From: Oxalobacteraceae sp. CFBP 8761
GTDB lineage: Bacteria; Pseudomonadota; Gammaproteobacteria; Burkholderiales; Burkholderiaceae_D
NCBI GenBank assembly: GCA_014841595.1
Contig: JACYUE010000002.1
Location: 558,001-622,000, forward strand
Length of the DNA: 64,000 nucleotides
Direction: 5' to 3'
The position numbers and the translations under genes are program-made. The notes under the pieces are model-generated. The model was not told the origin of the DNA. It did not search any database and worked only from the letters and a program-made list of their open reading frames with translations. Below, one piece after another: positions 44,269-53,950 of the stretch. The first letter of the stretch is position 1, and every line of letters starts with the position of its first letter.

Positions 44269-46848
44269 TCACACGGCGGCGGCGGCGCCACTGGCCGCCG
44301 CCGTCAGGATGCGATCCAGGTCGGTCATGTCCACCGGCTTGACCAGATGATGGTCGAAGCCGGCCTGGCTGCTGGCATCGCGATCCTGCGACTGGCCATA
44401 GCCGGTAACCGCCACCAGCAAGGCATTCGCGGTCGCCGGTGCTGCGCGCAGGCGGCGCGCCAGTTCATGGCCATCCATCCCGGGCAGGCCGATGTCGAGC
44501 AGGCAGGCGTCGGGCACGAACTGCGCGGCGCGACGCAAGGCGTCGAACGGATCATGTTCGACCGCCACCTCATGTCCCGCTGCGCTGACGTACATCGCCA
44601 GCACCTGCGCCGCGTCGATATTGTCGTCCACCACCAGCACCTTGAGCTGCTGCAGCGCGCCTGCCTCGGGTGTGTTTGCAGCGCTGCCGCCGGCGCTGCG
44701 GGCTTCGCTGCGCGGCAGCGTCACGATGAAGGTGCTGCCCAGTCCCTGGCCGGGGCTCTCCACGCGCACGCTGCCGCCATGCAGCTGCACCAGGCTGCGC
44801 ACGAGCGCGAGCCCGATTCCCAGGCCGCCCTGCGTGCGGTCCGGCGTGCGCTCGCCCTGCACGAACATCTCGAATGCACGATCCAGTTCTTCGGGCAGCA
44901 TACCGATGCCGTTGTCTGCCACCACGATGCGCAGGCGCGACGCGTCCAGTTCGAGCGCCACGCGCAGCTTGCCGCCGGCGGGCGTGAACTTGACTGCGTT
45001 GTGCAGCAGATTGCCCACCACCTGCACCAGCCGTTTGCGGTCGCCCATCACCCAGGCCGGCGTCGCTGGCAGCGACGATGTCAGCGTGTGGCCTCTCTGG
45101 CGCAGCGGTTCCTGGACCTGTTCCATCGCTTCGGCCAGCACCTCGTTGACATCGAGGCGCACCTTCGACAGCGTCACCAGGCCGCGCGTGACGCGCGACA
45201 CGTCCAGCAGGTCGTCCACCAGGCCGGCCATGTGCCGTGCCTGGCGCGCGATGATGCCGCTGATCTGGCGCGTGCGCGCCGGGTCGAGCGTGTCATGGCC
45301 CAGCAACTGCGCGCCGGAGGCGATTGGCGCCAGCGGATTGCGCAGCTCGTGCGCGAGCATTGCCAGGAATTCGTTCTTGCGCTGGTCGGCCTGGCGCAGC
45401 GCTTCTTCGGCGTTGACGCGGTCGGTCACGTCCTGGATCGTGCCGCGCAGCGCCGACACGCGCGCGTCGCCGTCCTGCACTGCCTCGCAATGCAGGTCGA
45501 TCCAGATGCGGTGGCCTTCGGCGTGCAATACCTGCAGTTGCAGCCTGCCGCTGCCGCCGGTGCGTTGCAGCTCGCGGATCAGCGCACTGGCGCGCTGCCA
45601 CGATTCTTCGGGCAGCACCGACCCGCGCTGTTCGTCGAATGGCGGCAGCTCGCGTCCGTAGATGTGCGGCACCGATTCGGACGTGAACAAGTCGCCGCCC
45701 GGCAGTTGCATGTGCCAGGTGCCGAAGCGCGCCATGCGGTGCGCGTCGCGCAGTTCGGCTTCCTTGATGGCCAGCGCTTGCGCGCGTTCGCCGAGCAGCG
45801 TCGATGCGGCGCTGATCGCCTCGGCCACTTCGGCCGCTTCCTTGACGTGCACTTGCGTGAAGCGGGGCGGTGTTTCGCCTTTGCCCAGCGCCACCGCCGG
45901 TGCGGTCAGGGCCTGGACCGAACGCGCGAGGCGTCCGCCAATCTGCCAGGCCAGCCACAGGCCGACGGCAAACAGCAGCAGCACGCCGGTCAGCAGCGCG
46001 GCCAGCGGTTCGAACAGCACCTGGTTCAGGTTCGAGCGCGGCATGCCGATGGCGACGTGCCAGCCAGTCGCTTCGGAGCGCGAGTAGAAGGTGAGCAGGG
46101 CGACGCCTTCCTGCGACACCGACTGGACGATGCCTTCGCGCTGGTGCTGCATGGCGCGGAACAGCGGATCGGTGACGCGGTTGCCGACGAAGCGCTCGGG
46201 ACTCAGGTTGCGCGCGAAGATGGTGCCGCCGGCGTCGACCACCGACGCCCGCGCGCCATCCGACACGGATCTGGGCGTGAGCATGTCGTCGAAATACCCG
46301 GGCCGTACGCCGATGCTCAGCACGTAGGCCACGCTGCCGTCGATCACTACCGGCACGTCGACACTGACGGTGGGCTCGCCGACGACCTTGCCGATGAAAA
46401 CGCGCGAGATGCCTGGCCGGCCGCTGGCAAACACTTTCTCCAGCGAGTCGGACGGTTCGAGCGGAAGGCGTTCGCCATAGACGACGGCGGTATTGAGAAT
46501 CTGCTGGCCGCTGCGCTCACGCAGCACGGCAGTCATGCCGTCGCCGGCCAGTTGCAGCGCCTCGCGTGCCTGCCGGTGCACGAGCGGGAAATCGCGGTCC
46601 TGGAGCGCGTCGAGCGTCGACAGGGTCTGGGCGATGACCTGCGCCTGCAGCAGCTTGCTGTCGACCGTGTGCACGAGCGCGCGCACGGTCTGCATCGTGT
46701 TGCGCTCGAACTGGGCGCGGCTTTTCTGGTACTGATGGACGAACAGGAGCGATGCGCCGACCACGCCCGGCAACAGTGTTACCAGAACCAGCCAGAGCAA
46801 ATAAGCCCGCAGTGGTCTGCGGGGCATGGTGGACGATATGCCAGTCAC
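44269..46848 (-). CDS. Hybrid sensor histidine kinase / response regulator
   Basis: About 859 residues. One N-terminal helix (about 17-38) leads to a Cache-type periplasmic sensor (about 45-285), a second helix (about 290-312), a HAMP-like linker, a PAS domain (about 370-490), HisKA with MLAHELRNPLAP and HATPase_c with NLLHNAVKFTPAGG. A C-terminal receiver (about 735-850) carries VLVVDDNIDAAQ and the phospho-Asp in CLLDIGLPGMDG. The GTG at 46848 has GGAAAG upstream; ATG 46827 is an alternative. No separate output regulator is adjacent, so its target is unknown. Confidence 0.9.
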   Translation of the reverse strand: MTGISSTMPRRPLRAYLLWLVLVTLLPGVVGASLLFVHQYQKSRAQFERNTMQTVRALVHTVDSKLLQAQVIAQTLSTLDALQDRDFPLVHRQAREALQLAGDGMTAVLRERSGQQILNTAVVYGERLPLEPSDSLEKVFASGRPGISRVFIGKVVGEPTVSVDVPVVIDGSVAYVLSIGVRPGYFDDMLTPRSVSDGARASVVDAGGTIFARNLSPERFVGNRVTDPLFRAMQHQREGIVQSVSQEGVALLTFYSRSEATGWHVAIGMPRSNLNQVLFEPLAALLTGVLLLFAVGLWLAWQIGGRLARSVQALTAPAVALGKGETPPRFTQVHVKEAAEVAEAISAASTLLGERAQALAIKEAELRDAHRMARFGTWHMQLPGGDLFTSESVPHIYGRELPPFDEQRGSVLPEESWQRASALIRELQRTGGSGRLQLQVLHAEGHRIWIDLHCEAVQDGDARVSALRGTIQDVTDRVNAEEALRQADQRKNEFLAMLAHELRNPLAPIASGAQLLGHDTLDPARTRQISGIIARQARHMAGLVDDLLDVSRVTRGLVTLSKVRLDVNEVLAEAMEQVQEPLRQRGHTLTSSLPATPAWVMGDRKRLVQVVGNLLHNAVKFTPAGGKLRVALELDASRLRIVVADNGIGMLPEELDRAFEMFVQGERTPDRTQGGLGIGLALVRSLVQLHGGSVRVESPGQGLGSTFIVTLPRSEARSAGGSAANTPEAGALQQLKVLVVDDNIDAAQVLAMYVSAAGHEVAVEHDPFDALRRAAQFVPDACLLDIGLPGMDGHELARRLRAAPATANALLVAVTGYGQSQDRDASSQAGFDHHLVKPVDMTDLDRILTAAASGAAAAV

Positions 46849-46941
46849 ATTGCTTTCCAGAACGTTTAATCCGGCAAATTCTACGCCACAAACCAAAAGT
46901 ACATGCTTTCCTTTAGTGAGGCTGGCAGTGGGCTGTGTCGG

Positions 46942-47472
46942 TCAGCGCCGGTTACGCGTGAACAGGGTCTTGTAATAAATTGCCGTCGCGTGCCAGCGGC
47001 CATTGGGTGTACACGCGTACTCAGGCAATTCGCCGACCCGCTCGTAGCCGCTTTGTTGCACCAGTCGCTCGGCACCGGAGCCCACCGCCGCATCCAAAAA
47101 CAACAAACCGCGGCGCAGGGCCAGTGCCTCGATCTCGAGCGCTTGCATCAGCGCCATCCCGATGCCACTGCGCCGTACGGTGCAGTGTACGAGCAACTGT
47201 TGCACTTCGGCGCGGTTGTGGCCATTTGGCTTCGTACACAATGCAAGCTGGATACTGCCGACCAGCACGCCGGCACGTTCCGCTGCCAATAGTACGCGCT
47301 GCCCCAGCCCGACTTCATCCGCGATGCCTTGCCAGTAGGCGTCAAGCTGATCCTGGTCAAGACCATTGACGAATCCCAGTGAATGGCCATCGGCCACCGC
47401 ATCGAGCAGCAACGTGCCCAGCGATGGCATGGATTCGGCGATGGTGCGTGGATCGAGTCTGCGGATGATCAT
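46942..47472 (-). CDS. GNAT-family N-acetyltransferase
   Basis: A 176-residue protein. The acetyl-CoA binding strand/loop QQLLVHCTVRRSGIGMALMQALE (about 91-113) matches motif A of the GNAT fold, followed by LLFLDAAVGSGAERLVQQSGYERVG, typical of motif B. AGGGAATTCC precedes the ATG. The acceptor substrate is unknown; homologues acetylate small amines, antibiotics or protein N-termini. It lies upstream of the hybrid kinase on the same strand, about 90 bp apart, with no evidence of a shared function. Confidence 0.9.
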   Translation of the reverse strand: MIIRRLDPRTIAESMPSLGTLLLDAVADGHSLGFVNGLDQDQLDAYWQGIADEVGLGQRVLLAAERAGVLVGSIQLALCTKPNGHNRAEVQQLLVHCTVRRSGIGMALMQALEIEALALRRGLLFLDAAVGSGAERLVQQSGYERVGELPEYACTPNGRWHATAIYYKTLFTRNRR

Positions 47473-47708
47473 GGAATTCCCTGAACAGAGGGTGAATGGA
47501 TTGTCCGTTTATCTCAAGCACGATGCATGCCAACGTGTCGTGGTTCATATGGCCACTGTGTCATCCTGTTGTGGGCGCACCATACTTTCGACCTAAACCA
47601 AGTTTTATTTTCTAGTATTGACATGGATCTATCGACATGACGAAAGGTCGCTTGTAATGTTCTCGCAGAGTAACTATTTTCGGCGCCTGGCGCTGCACAA
47701 GGATGACC

Positions 47709-49499
47709 ATGACAGAACCAACCAAGAAACGCCGTGCCATGACATTGGCAAATCTGCGCATCGGCAAGCGACTGGCACTGGGCTTTGGCTTGATCTGCAT
47801 CATGCTGGTCGTGATGATCGTACTGAGCAATGCGATGCTGGCCCGCACCAATGCCGGCACCGCCGAGATCGTCAATGAACGCATGCCGCGCATCGCATTG
47901 ACCACCCAGATGCAGGACCGGATCAACGATATCGCCATCTCGCTGCGCAACATGATCCTCAGCGAGAGCGGTTCCGACCACCGGCGCCAGGTCAAGGACA
48001 TCATGGCCGCGCGCGCCGCGATGGACGCCATCCTGGTCAAGCTGCGGGCGTCGCTGCACAACCCGAAAGCGCTCGAACTGCTGGCCCAGATGGAAAAGGA
48101 AACCGCGCTGTACAAGGCCGGGCAGGATGCGATGATCAAGCACCTCGAGGCCGAGGAAGTCGACGAGGCGCGCGCGCTGCTTGGCGAAGACCTGGGCCCG
48201 CTGCTGATGCGTCTGAAGCGGGCGACGTCCGAGCAGACCGCGCTGCAGGTCGCGATCGCGGACGAGGCCGCGCGCGACGCCGCCGTCACCTATCGCAATA
48301 CCAGTCTGCTGATGTGGGGCCTGGGCGGCGTGGCATTGCTGCTCTCATTGCTGGCGGCGTGGGCGATCACGCGCTCGATCACGCGGCCCCTGGCGCGCGC
48401 GCTGGATGTGGCCAATACGGTTGCCGCCGGCGACCTGACCAGCCGCATCGAGGTAACCGCGGATGACGAAACGGGCCAGTTGCTGCAAGCCCTCAAGACG
48501 ATGAACGAAAACCTGGCGCGCACCGTCGGCACCGTGCGCGTGGGGACCGACACGATTGCGTTGGCCGCTGCCGAAGTGGCAGCGGGCAACCATGATCTGT
48601 CGATCCGCACCGAGCAGCAGGCCGCGGCGCTGGAAGAAGCGGCGTCGTCGATGGAAGAGCTGACGGCGACCGTGCGCCAGAATGCGGACAATGCGCGCCA
48701 GGCCAATGTGATGGCGGGCCTGGCCTCGAGCGTCGCCTCGCGCGGCGGCGACGTGATCGAGCAGGTGGTCGGCACGATGGACGGCATCAACGCGTCGTCG
48801 AACAAGATCAACGACATCATCGGCGTCATTGACGGCATCGCGTTCCAGACCAATATCCTGGCCCTGAACGCGGCGGTGGAGGCAGCCCGCGCGGGCGAGC
48901 AGGGCAGGGGCTTTGCCGTGGTGGCGGGTGAGGTGCGCAATCTGGCGCAGCGCTCGGCGGCGGCGGCCCGTGAAATCAAGGGCCTGATCCAGGATTCCAG
49001 CGGCAAGGTCGCCGAGGGCGGCAAGCTGGTGGCGCAGGCCGGCCAGACCATGCGCGAGATCGTCGACAGCGTGCGCAGCGTGACCGACATCATGACCGAA
49101 ATCAGCGCGGCGAGCCTGGAGCAGACTGCCGGCATCGAGCAGATCAATCAGGCCGTGACGCAGATGGATGAGGGCACGCAGCAGAACGCGGCGCTGGTCG
49201 AAGAAGCGGCAGCGGCGGCGACCTCGATGCGCGAGCAGGCGGCCCGGCTGGCGCAGGCGGTGGCGGTGTTCCAGATCGACGGGGAGCAGATGCAAGGTGT
49301 GTCGGCGGCAGCGCCGCAAGCGGTGGCGCCGACGCAGGCAGTCCCGGCGCCTGCACCGGTCGCTAAAACGACAGCGATACCCACTCGGGCCCCGGCCCCG
49401 GCACCGCGCAAGGCGATCGCAGCAGCCAAGGTTCCACCCAAACCAGAGGTGGCGGCCGGCGCAACGCCGGTGGCGGCCGGGGATTGGGAAGAGTTCTGA
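47709..49499 (+). CDS. Methyl-accepting chemotaxis protein
   Basis: A 596-residue chemoreceptor. Two helices (about 22-42 and about 196-218) flank a four-helix-bundle ligand domain, then comes HAMP (about 220-275) and the signalling domain with the hairpin tip [41 protein letters not shown] (about 375-415). The C-terminal DWEEF resembles the xWxxF pentapeptide that tethers CheR and CheB. I chose ATG 47709, with AAGGA 6 bases upstream; ATG 47703 is an alternative. It is the first of an MCP-CheW-MCP group, with a terminator (49546-49578) after it. Confidence 0.93.
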   Translation: MTEPTKKRRAMTLANLRIGKRLALGFGLICIMLVVMIVLSNAMLARTNAGTAEIVNERMPRIALTTQMQDRINDIAISLRNMILSESGSDHRRQVKDIMAARAAMDAILVKLRASLHNPKALELLAQMEKETALYKAGQDAMIKHLEAEEVDEARALLGEDLGPLLMRLKRATSEQTALQVAIADEAARDAAVTYRNTSLLMWGLGGVALLLSLLAAWAITRSITRPLARALDVANTVAAGDLTSRIEVTADDETGQLLQALKTMNENLARTVGTVRVGTDTIALAAAEVAAGNHDLSIRTEQQAAALEEAASSMEELTATVRQNADNARQANVMAGLASSVASRGGDVIEQVVGTMDGINASSNKINDIIGVIDGIAFQTNILALNAAVEAARAGEQGRGFAVVAGEVRNLAQRSAAAAREIKGLIQDSSGKVAEGGKLVAQAGQTMREIVDSVRSVTDIMTEISAASLEQTAGIEQINQAVTQMDEGTQQNAALVEEAAAAATSMREQAARLAQAVAVFQIDGEQMQGVSAAAPQAVAPTQAVPAPAPVAKTTAIPTRAPAPAPRKAIAAAKVPPKPEVAAGATPVAAGDWEEF

Positions 49500-49545
49500 C
49501 ATCGCGCCAGGCCTGAATTTCACCGGTCAAACGGCATCGGCACTG

Positions 49546-49578
49546 AAAACGGCAAGCTGCGGCTTGCCGTTTTTTTTT
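49546..49578 (+). terminator. Rho-independent terminator after first MCP
   Basis: The stem ACGGCAAGC / GCTTGCCGT with a short GCG loop is followed by T9. It lies about 45 bp after the MCP stop. Confidence 0.88.
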
Positions 49579-49753
49579 GCATGAACAACCAACACATGCG
49601 CAAAGAAAGCGTGCGCATCGTCCAGTATTCATTGCAATCACGCTGGCATTGCCGTTTCGTTAGCGTGCATGCATCGTTATCGTCCGCGTTAGAACTTACC
49701 CTGCTTGCCGAAAAGAAACATAACGAAATCTCACGGCATTGGAAGGTAATACC

Positions 49754-50224
49754 ATGGAACACGCAGTCAACGATCGCGAAGTGCTCTCTTTCCGTCTCGG
49801 CAAGGAAGAATATGGCATCAGTATCCTCAAAGTCCAGGAAATTCGCGGCTACGAGACGCCGACACGCCTGGCCAATGCGCCCGAATTTCTCAAGGGTGTC
49901 ATCAATCTGCGTGGCCGGATCGTGCCGGTGGTGGACATGCGCATCAAGTTCGGCTTTGCCAATCCGACCTATGACAGCTTGACGGTCGTGATCATCCTGA
50001 ACATTGCGCAACACGTGATCGGCATGGTGGTCGACAGCGTCTCCGAGGTCGTCACCCTCGAAGCCGACCAGATCCGGCCGGCGCCTGCCATGGGTTCGCT
50101 TGATGCGGGCTACCTGCGTGGTCTCGGCACGGTCGGCGAACGCATGCTGATCCTGCTCGATATCGACGCCCTGATGCAATCCGAAGAACTCGGCCTCGTG
50201 CCGTCGCTCGCGCTGGCTGCCTGA
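49754..50224 (+). CDS. cheW: Chemotaxis adaptor protein CheW
   Basis: A 156-residue CheW-domain protein that couples chemoreceptors to the kinase CheA. The signature motifs [46 protein letters not shown] and the end [19 protein letters not shown] are present. GGAAGG lies 7 bases before the ATG. It lies between two MCP genes, 25 bp before the second, so it is probably co-transcribed with that receptor. No cheA or cheY gene is in the window. Confidence 0.96.
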   Translation: MEHAVNDREVLSFRLGKEEYGISILKVQEIRGYETPTRLANAPEFLKGVINLRGRIVPVVDMRIKFGFANPTYDSLTVVIILNIAQHVIGMVVDSVSEVVTLEADQIRPAPAMGSLDAGYLRGLGTVGERMLILLDIDALMQSEELGLVPSLALAA

Positions 50225-50249
50225 GCCGCTCCGCAGAAAGAACCACCCC

Positions 50250-51977
50250 ATGAAACTCGGTAATCTGAATATCGCCACGCGCCTGTCGCTTGGCTTTGGC
50301 GTCGTCGGCGTCATGCTCATCGCGATGATCTTGATGAGCAATGCGTCGCTGCTGCGCGTGAACAATGGCACCAGGGATCTCGTCGAGCACCGGATCCCGG
50401 CAATCGAGATGAGCAACCGGCTCGAAGGCCAGATCAACGTTATCGCCATCGCGCTGCGCAACATGATGCTCAACGCCGAGCCGACCGATCGCCAGAAGCA
50501 GGTGGATGCGATCGGCAAGGCCCGTGTGACGATCACCGCAACGCTGGCCGAGATCGAGCCGCTGCTGACGGCGCATCCCGATGAACTGGCCATCCTGCGT
50601 ACCATGCAGAGCACGAGCACCAGCTACCTGACCGGCGTCACCGAGCTGCTCGCCCTGATCAATGCAGGCGAAGAAGAGCCGGCCAAGGTCTACCTGACCA
50701 ACGAACTGCGTCCACGCCTGGCCAGGCTGAAGGATGCCACTGCCGCCGAACTGGCGCTGCAGAAGGACCTGAGTGCCAAGGCTGCAGCAAGCGCCGCAGC
50801 AACCTATGACAGGACAATGTGGCAGACCTGGGCGCTGGGCGGTCTGGCGCTGGCGTTCGCGGCCCTGGTGGCCACCTTGATCACGCGCTCGATCACCGTG
50901 CCGGTACGCCGCGCGCTGGAAGTGGCCAATACCGTCGCCGCCGGCGACCTGACCAGCCGCATCGACGTCATCACGCAGGATGAAACCGGCCGGCTGCTGC
51001 AAGCGCTCAAGACCATGAACGAAAGTCTGGCGCGCACCGTGGGCGCCGTGCGGATTGGCACCGACACCATCGCGGTTGCCGCCAGCCAGGTGGCGGCGGG
51101 CAGCCAGGACTTGTCGGGCCGCACCGAGCAGCAGGCCGGCGCGCTGGAAGAAACGGCATCGTCGATGGAAGAACTGACATCGACGGTCAAGCAGAACGCC
51201 GACAATGCGCGCCAGGCCAACAAGCTGGCCGAGACCGCGTCGAACGTGGCGGCGCGCGGCGGGGAAGTAATCCATCAGGTCGTCGACACGATGGACCAGA
51301 TCAACGCATCGTCGAACAAGATCAGCGACATCATCGGCGTGATCGACAGCATCGCGTTCCAGACCAATATCCTGGCGCTCAACGCGGCGGTGGAAGCCGC
51401 GCGTGCCGGCGAGCAGGGCCGCGGCTTTGCGGTCGTGGCCAGCGAAGTGCGCAATCTGGCGCAGCGCTCGGCGGCGGCGGCCAAGGAAATCAAGACGCTG
51501 ATCGGCGACTCGAGCAGCAAGGTTGCCGACGGCAGCAAGTTGGTGGCGCAGGCAGGTTCGACGATGCAGGAAATCGTCGACAGCGTCCGGCGCGTGACCG
51601 ACATCATGACCGAGATCAGCGCCGCCAGCGTGGAGCAGACCGCCGGCATCGAGCAGATCAACCAAGCCGTGGCGCAGATGGACGAGGGCACGCAGCAGAA
51701 TGCGGCGCTGGTCGAGGAAGCGGCGGCGGCGTCGGCGTCGATGCAGGAGCAGGCTGCGATGCTGGCTGCCGCCGTGGCGGTGTTCCGGATCGATGCCGGA
51801 CAGATGGCCGATGCGGCGCCGGCTGATGTGGGTGTCGTGCGCGCCAAGCCGGCAGCGGCGCCGGCACCGGCAGTAAAAAAGGTTGCCATTGCCCATGCCA
51901 AGCCGGCCCCGGCGCCGGCCCCGACGCGCACGCAGGCCAGGACGCCTGTCGCTGCAGACGAGTGGGAAACGTTCTAA
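50250..51977 (+). CDS. Methyl-accepting chemotaxis protein
   Basis: A 575-residue chemoreceptor laid out like the one at 47709: helix at about 12-32, periplasmic helical bundle to about 185, second helix at about 188-210, HAMP, then a signalling domain with the tip [41 protein letters not shown]. The C-terminal EWETF matches the CheR/CheB-tethering pentapeptide closely. AGAAAG precedes the ATG, 25 bp after cheW. The two MCP signalling domains are nearly identical while the ligand domains differ, pointing to duplication and divergence around cheW. Confidence 0.95.
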   Translation: MKLGNLNIATRLSLGFGVVGVMLIAMILMSNASLLRVNNGTRDLVEHRIPAIEMSNRLEGQINVIAIALRNMMLNAEPTDRQKQVDAIGKARVTITATLAEIEPLLTAHPDELAILRTMQSTSTSYLTGVTELLALINAGEEEPAKVYLTNELRPRLARLKDATAAELALQKDLSAKAAASAAATYDRTMWQTWALGGLALAFAALVATLITRSITVPVRRALEVANTVAAGDLTSRIDVITQDETGRLLQALKTMNESLARTVGAVRIGTDTIAVAASQVAAGSQDLSGRTEQQAGALEETASSMEELTSTVKQNADNARQANKLAETASNVAARGGEVIHQVVDTMDQINASSNKISDIIGVIDSIAFQTNILALNAAVEAARAGEQGRGFAVVASEVRNLAQRSAAAAKEIKTLIGDSSSKVADGSKLVAQAGSTMQEIVDSVRRVTDIMTEISAASVEQTAGIEQINQAVAQMDEGTQQNAALVEEAAAASASMQEQAAMLAAAVAVFRIDAGQMADAAPADVGVVRAKPAAAPAPAVKKVAIAHAKPAPAPAPTRTQARTPVAADEWETF

Positions 51978-52014
51978 GCCGGCCAGGACCTGCATGCCCG
52001 GATGGCGGGCAAGC

Positions 52015-52048
52015 AAAAAACGGCAAGCCGCAGGGCTTGCCGTTTTTT
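52015..52048 (+). terminator. Rho-independent terminator after second MCP
   Basis: The stem ACGGCAAGCC / GGCTTGCCGT encloses a GCAG loop and is followed by T7, about 40 bp after the MCP stop. It resembles the terminator after the first MCP. Confidence 0.88.
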
Positions 52049-52262
52049 TGTTGCGTGGTCTGAACGTGGCAGGTGCTGTCATTGTCAGCGATCGATGAGA
52101 GCGCTGGCATGACCCCATGACTCCATGACCCCGTGCCGCCGTAACCCTGCCATTCCATGACGCCGTACGCCACGTATTCCCTTTAAAGCCGGTACGCTAT
52201 CCGGTGCACCCAACGCATCCCCTATTTAACGTTGACAGCGCCGGCCGACAAACCGCAGACGT

Positions 52263-52297
52263 AAAAAAACGGCAGACCGTGAGGTCTGCCGTTTTTA
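52263..52297 (-). terminator. Terminator of the porin gene (probably bidirectional)
   Basis: The stem ACGGCAGACC / GGTCTGCCGT has a GTGA loop, A7 on one side and T5 on the other. It lies about 50 bp past the porin stop on the minus strand and would work in both directions. Confidence 0.8.
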
Positions 52298-52345
52298 TGT
52301 CCGTCGCGCATCAGGCGACATGCGCCCGATGCGGTACGGCGTCGC

Positions 52346-53368
52346 TTAGAACGAGTGACGCACGCCGACGTTGTAGACCTGTGGGTCTGCGCCGAACGCG
52401 GTTGCTGGCAGGGCCAGCGAGCCAGCTGGCGAGGTCAGCGAGAACACGCCGTTGTTGTTGTTACGCAGTTTTGCGTACGATGCGTACACGTTGGTGCGCT
52501 TCGACAGGGTGTAGGTGTAGGCAACGGTGACTGCCTTGCCTTCTGCGCCAGTGGCCAGCTCTTGCTGCTGGTAGTTCAGGAAGACGCGGTTGGCGCCGAA
52601 GCCATACGACACGCCGGCGTTCTTCTGCTCGTACTTGGCGCTTGGCAGGATGCCGGTTTCAGGATCAGCAGCCATGTAGCCAGCGCGCACTTCGAAGTCG
52701 CCGAACTTGTAGCCGATACCTGCGTTGTACTCTTTGTCGTCGCCGGTCGCCAGGCGCTCGACGTTCTGGTAACCAGCACCCAGGTACAGGCCAGCGTTTG
52801 CGTATTCCAGCGAGACGCCGGTCACGTCGCCCGATGGATCGATGCTGCGCTCACCGGCGCCGTAGGCTGCGCGCAGGGTGAAGCCGCTCAGAGCGTTGCT
52901 CTGGTAGTTGACCGAGTTCGACAGGCGACGGGTCAGGCGGTTGGTGCCGAAGGCAGCCAGGTTCGAACCGTAGAAGCCCTGGCCCAGGGTGTCCGATGCG
53001 CCGGCAACGGCAGCGATCGGGCCATATTCACGACCGACGGTCACGGTACCGAAGGCGCCTTGCAGGCCCACGACAGCGCGGCGCTGGAACATGTTCGAGT
53101 CGGTTGCGCCGGTATCGACGGCAACAGCGGCTTCGATGTTGAACAGTGCCTTCAGACCATTGCCCAGGTCTTCGGTACCGCGGAAGCCGATGCGGCTTGC
53201 CGATTGGGTACCCGACGACACAACGGTGCGGCTGCTCTCGCCAGGCGCATCGTTGTTTTCAACGCCGATCGACGCATCGACCATACCGTACATGGTGACG
53301 CTGGTTTGGGCTTGGGCGACGAGTGGCAGTGCCGACACGAGGGCGATGGCAAGAATTTTGTGCTTCAT
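52346..53368 (-). CDS. General outer-membrane porin (Gram-negative, betaproteobacterial type)
   Basis: A 340-residue trimeric-porin type protein. The signal peptide (MKHKILAIALVSALPLVAQA) is followed by QTSVTMYGMVDASIGV, and the sequence ends in YNVGVRHSF with C-terminal Phe, as in the Bordetella/Burkholderia porin family. A 16-strand barrel and internal GTVTVGREYGPI (L3-loop region) are visible. It allows diffusion of small solutes across the outer membrane. GGAG lies about 9 bases before the ATG. Single gene; the 580-bp region upstream of it is shared with the divergent TonB receptor. Confidence 0.95.
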   Translation of the reverse strand: MKHKILAIALVSALPLVAQAQTSVTMYGMVDASIGVENNDAPGESSRTVVSSGTQSASRIGFRGTEDLGNGLKALFNIEAAVAVDTGATDSNMFQRRAVVGLQGAFGTVTVGREYGPIAAVAGASDTLGQGFYGSNLAAFGTNRLTRRLSNSVNYQSNALSGFTLRAAYGAGERSIDPSGDVTGVSLEYANAGLYLGAGYQNVERLATGDDKEYNAGIGYKFGDFEVRAGYMAADPETGILPSAKYEQKNAGVSYGFGANRVFLNYQQQELATGAEGKAVTVAYTYTLSKRTNVYASYAKLRNNNNGVFSLTSPAGSLALPATAFGADPQVYNVGVRHSF

Positions 53369-53950
53369 GGATGAATCTCCAGTGTTTGTTTGTGAAATAG
53401 CCTAGTAATCATGACATGCCCGACGGACATCTGTCACCGGGTTCGCCCAAGCGGAATTGACGTAACGGCGACCGCAATTGGCGTCAAAAAAATCCCCCGG
53501 GAGCCAGATTCTCATAGGAGAACCGTGGATTCCGGCAGCCTTTCCAACGTCGCGAATCGCGCCTGCGAAGCGCTTAAAATATTGCTGAAAATCAACCAGA
53601 GGCGTTGCAGCGACGCCACATTTTTGGCCTTGACAGCTGCTGCAATGCGCAATAACGGTGCACGCATGCGTTCCGCTGCCCATCGAGCCATGGGCGCGTC
53701 TGTATGACAGTGCGACCCATCCAGTCTGGAATCCGGCCATGTTGCTGTTTTTTTTTGCACCGCAATAGTGCATCGGAACCTTTGTCTCCGTCACGCCGAC
53801 AGCAACCTCGATCACTTGCAATGTCGATACCTAAATCGGTATCGGAACTGCGGAAAAATTGATTGGAACGTTCTCGGTGCATCTTCTACCATTCCGTACA
53901 GCATCGAAACAATAAAGTCGCACAGCGACGTATAACGATTAAGGAGACAT
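53369..53950. other. Divergent intergenic region between porin and TonB receptor
   Basis: 582 bp of lower GC with no supported gene; a 139-codon open frame on the minus strand is not protein-like. It should hold both promoters. A 20-bp palindrome at 53825 is described separately. Confidence 0.5.
53825..53844 (+). promoter_or_regulatory. Candidate operator before the sugar TonB receptor
   Basis: CGATACCTAAATCGGTATCG, a perfect palindrome with 7-bp arms around a 6-base centre, lies 107 bp before the receptor start. A second site at 61043-61062 is identical at 17 of 20 positions. Together they suggest one regulator for the locus. Confidence 0.6.

Larger units (their letters stand above)
51978..52345. 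other. Intergenic region between second MCP and porin
   Basis: It contains two terminators described separately and, around 52108-52131, three imperfect copies of the 8-mer atgacccc. No supported gene. Confidence 0.5.

Noticed and set aside
44347-46869. 840-codon open frame on the plus strand
   Set aside because: Antisense to the hybrid kinase, low-complexity His/Arg/Gln-rich, no domain and no ribosome-binding site.
49688-49720. Possible flagellar sigma-28 promoter before cheW (TAGAACTT ... GCCGAAAA)
   Set aside because: Spacing between the boxes is 9 bp instead of the usual 11 and neither box matches well.
53402-53821. 139-codon frame on the minus strand between porin and TonB receptor
   Set aside because: Unusual composition (Cys- and Trp-rich without pattern), no ribosome-binding site, overlaps an obvious regulatory region.
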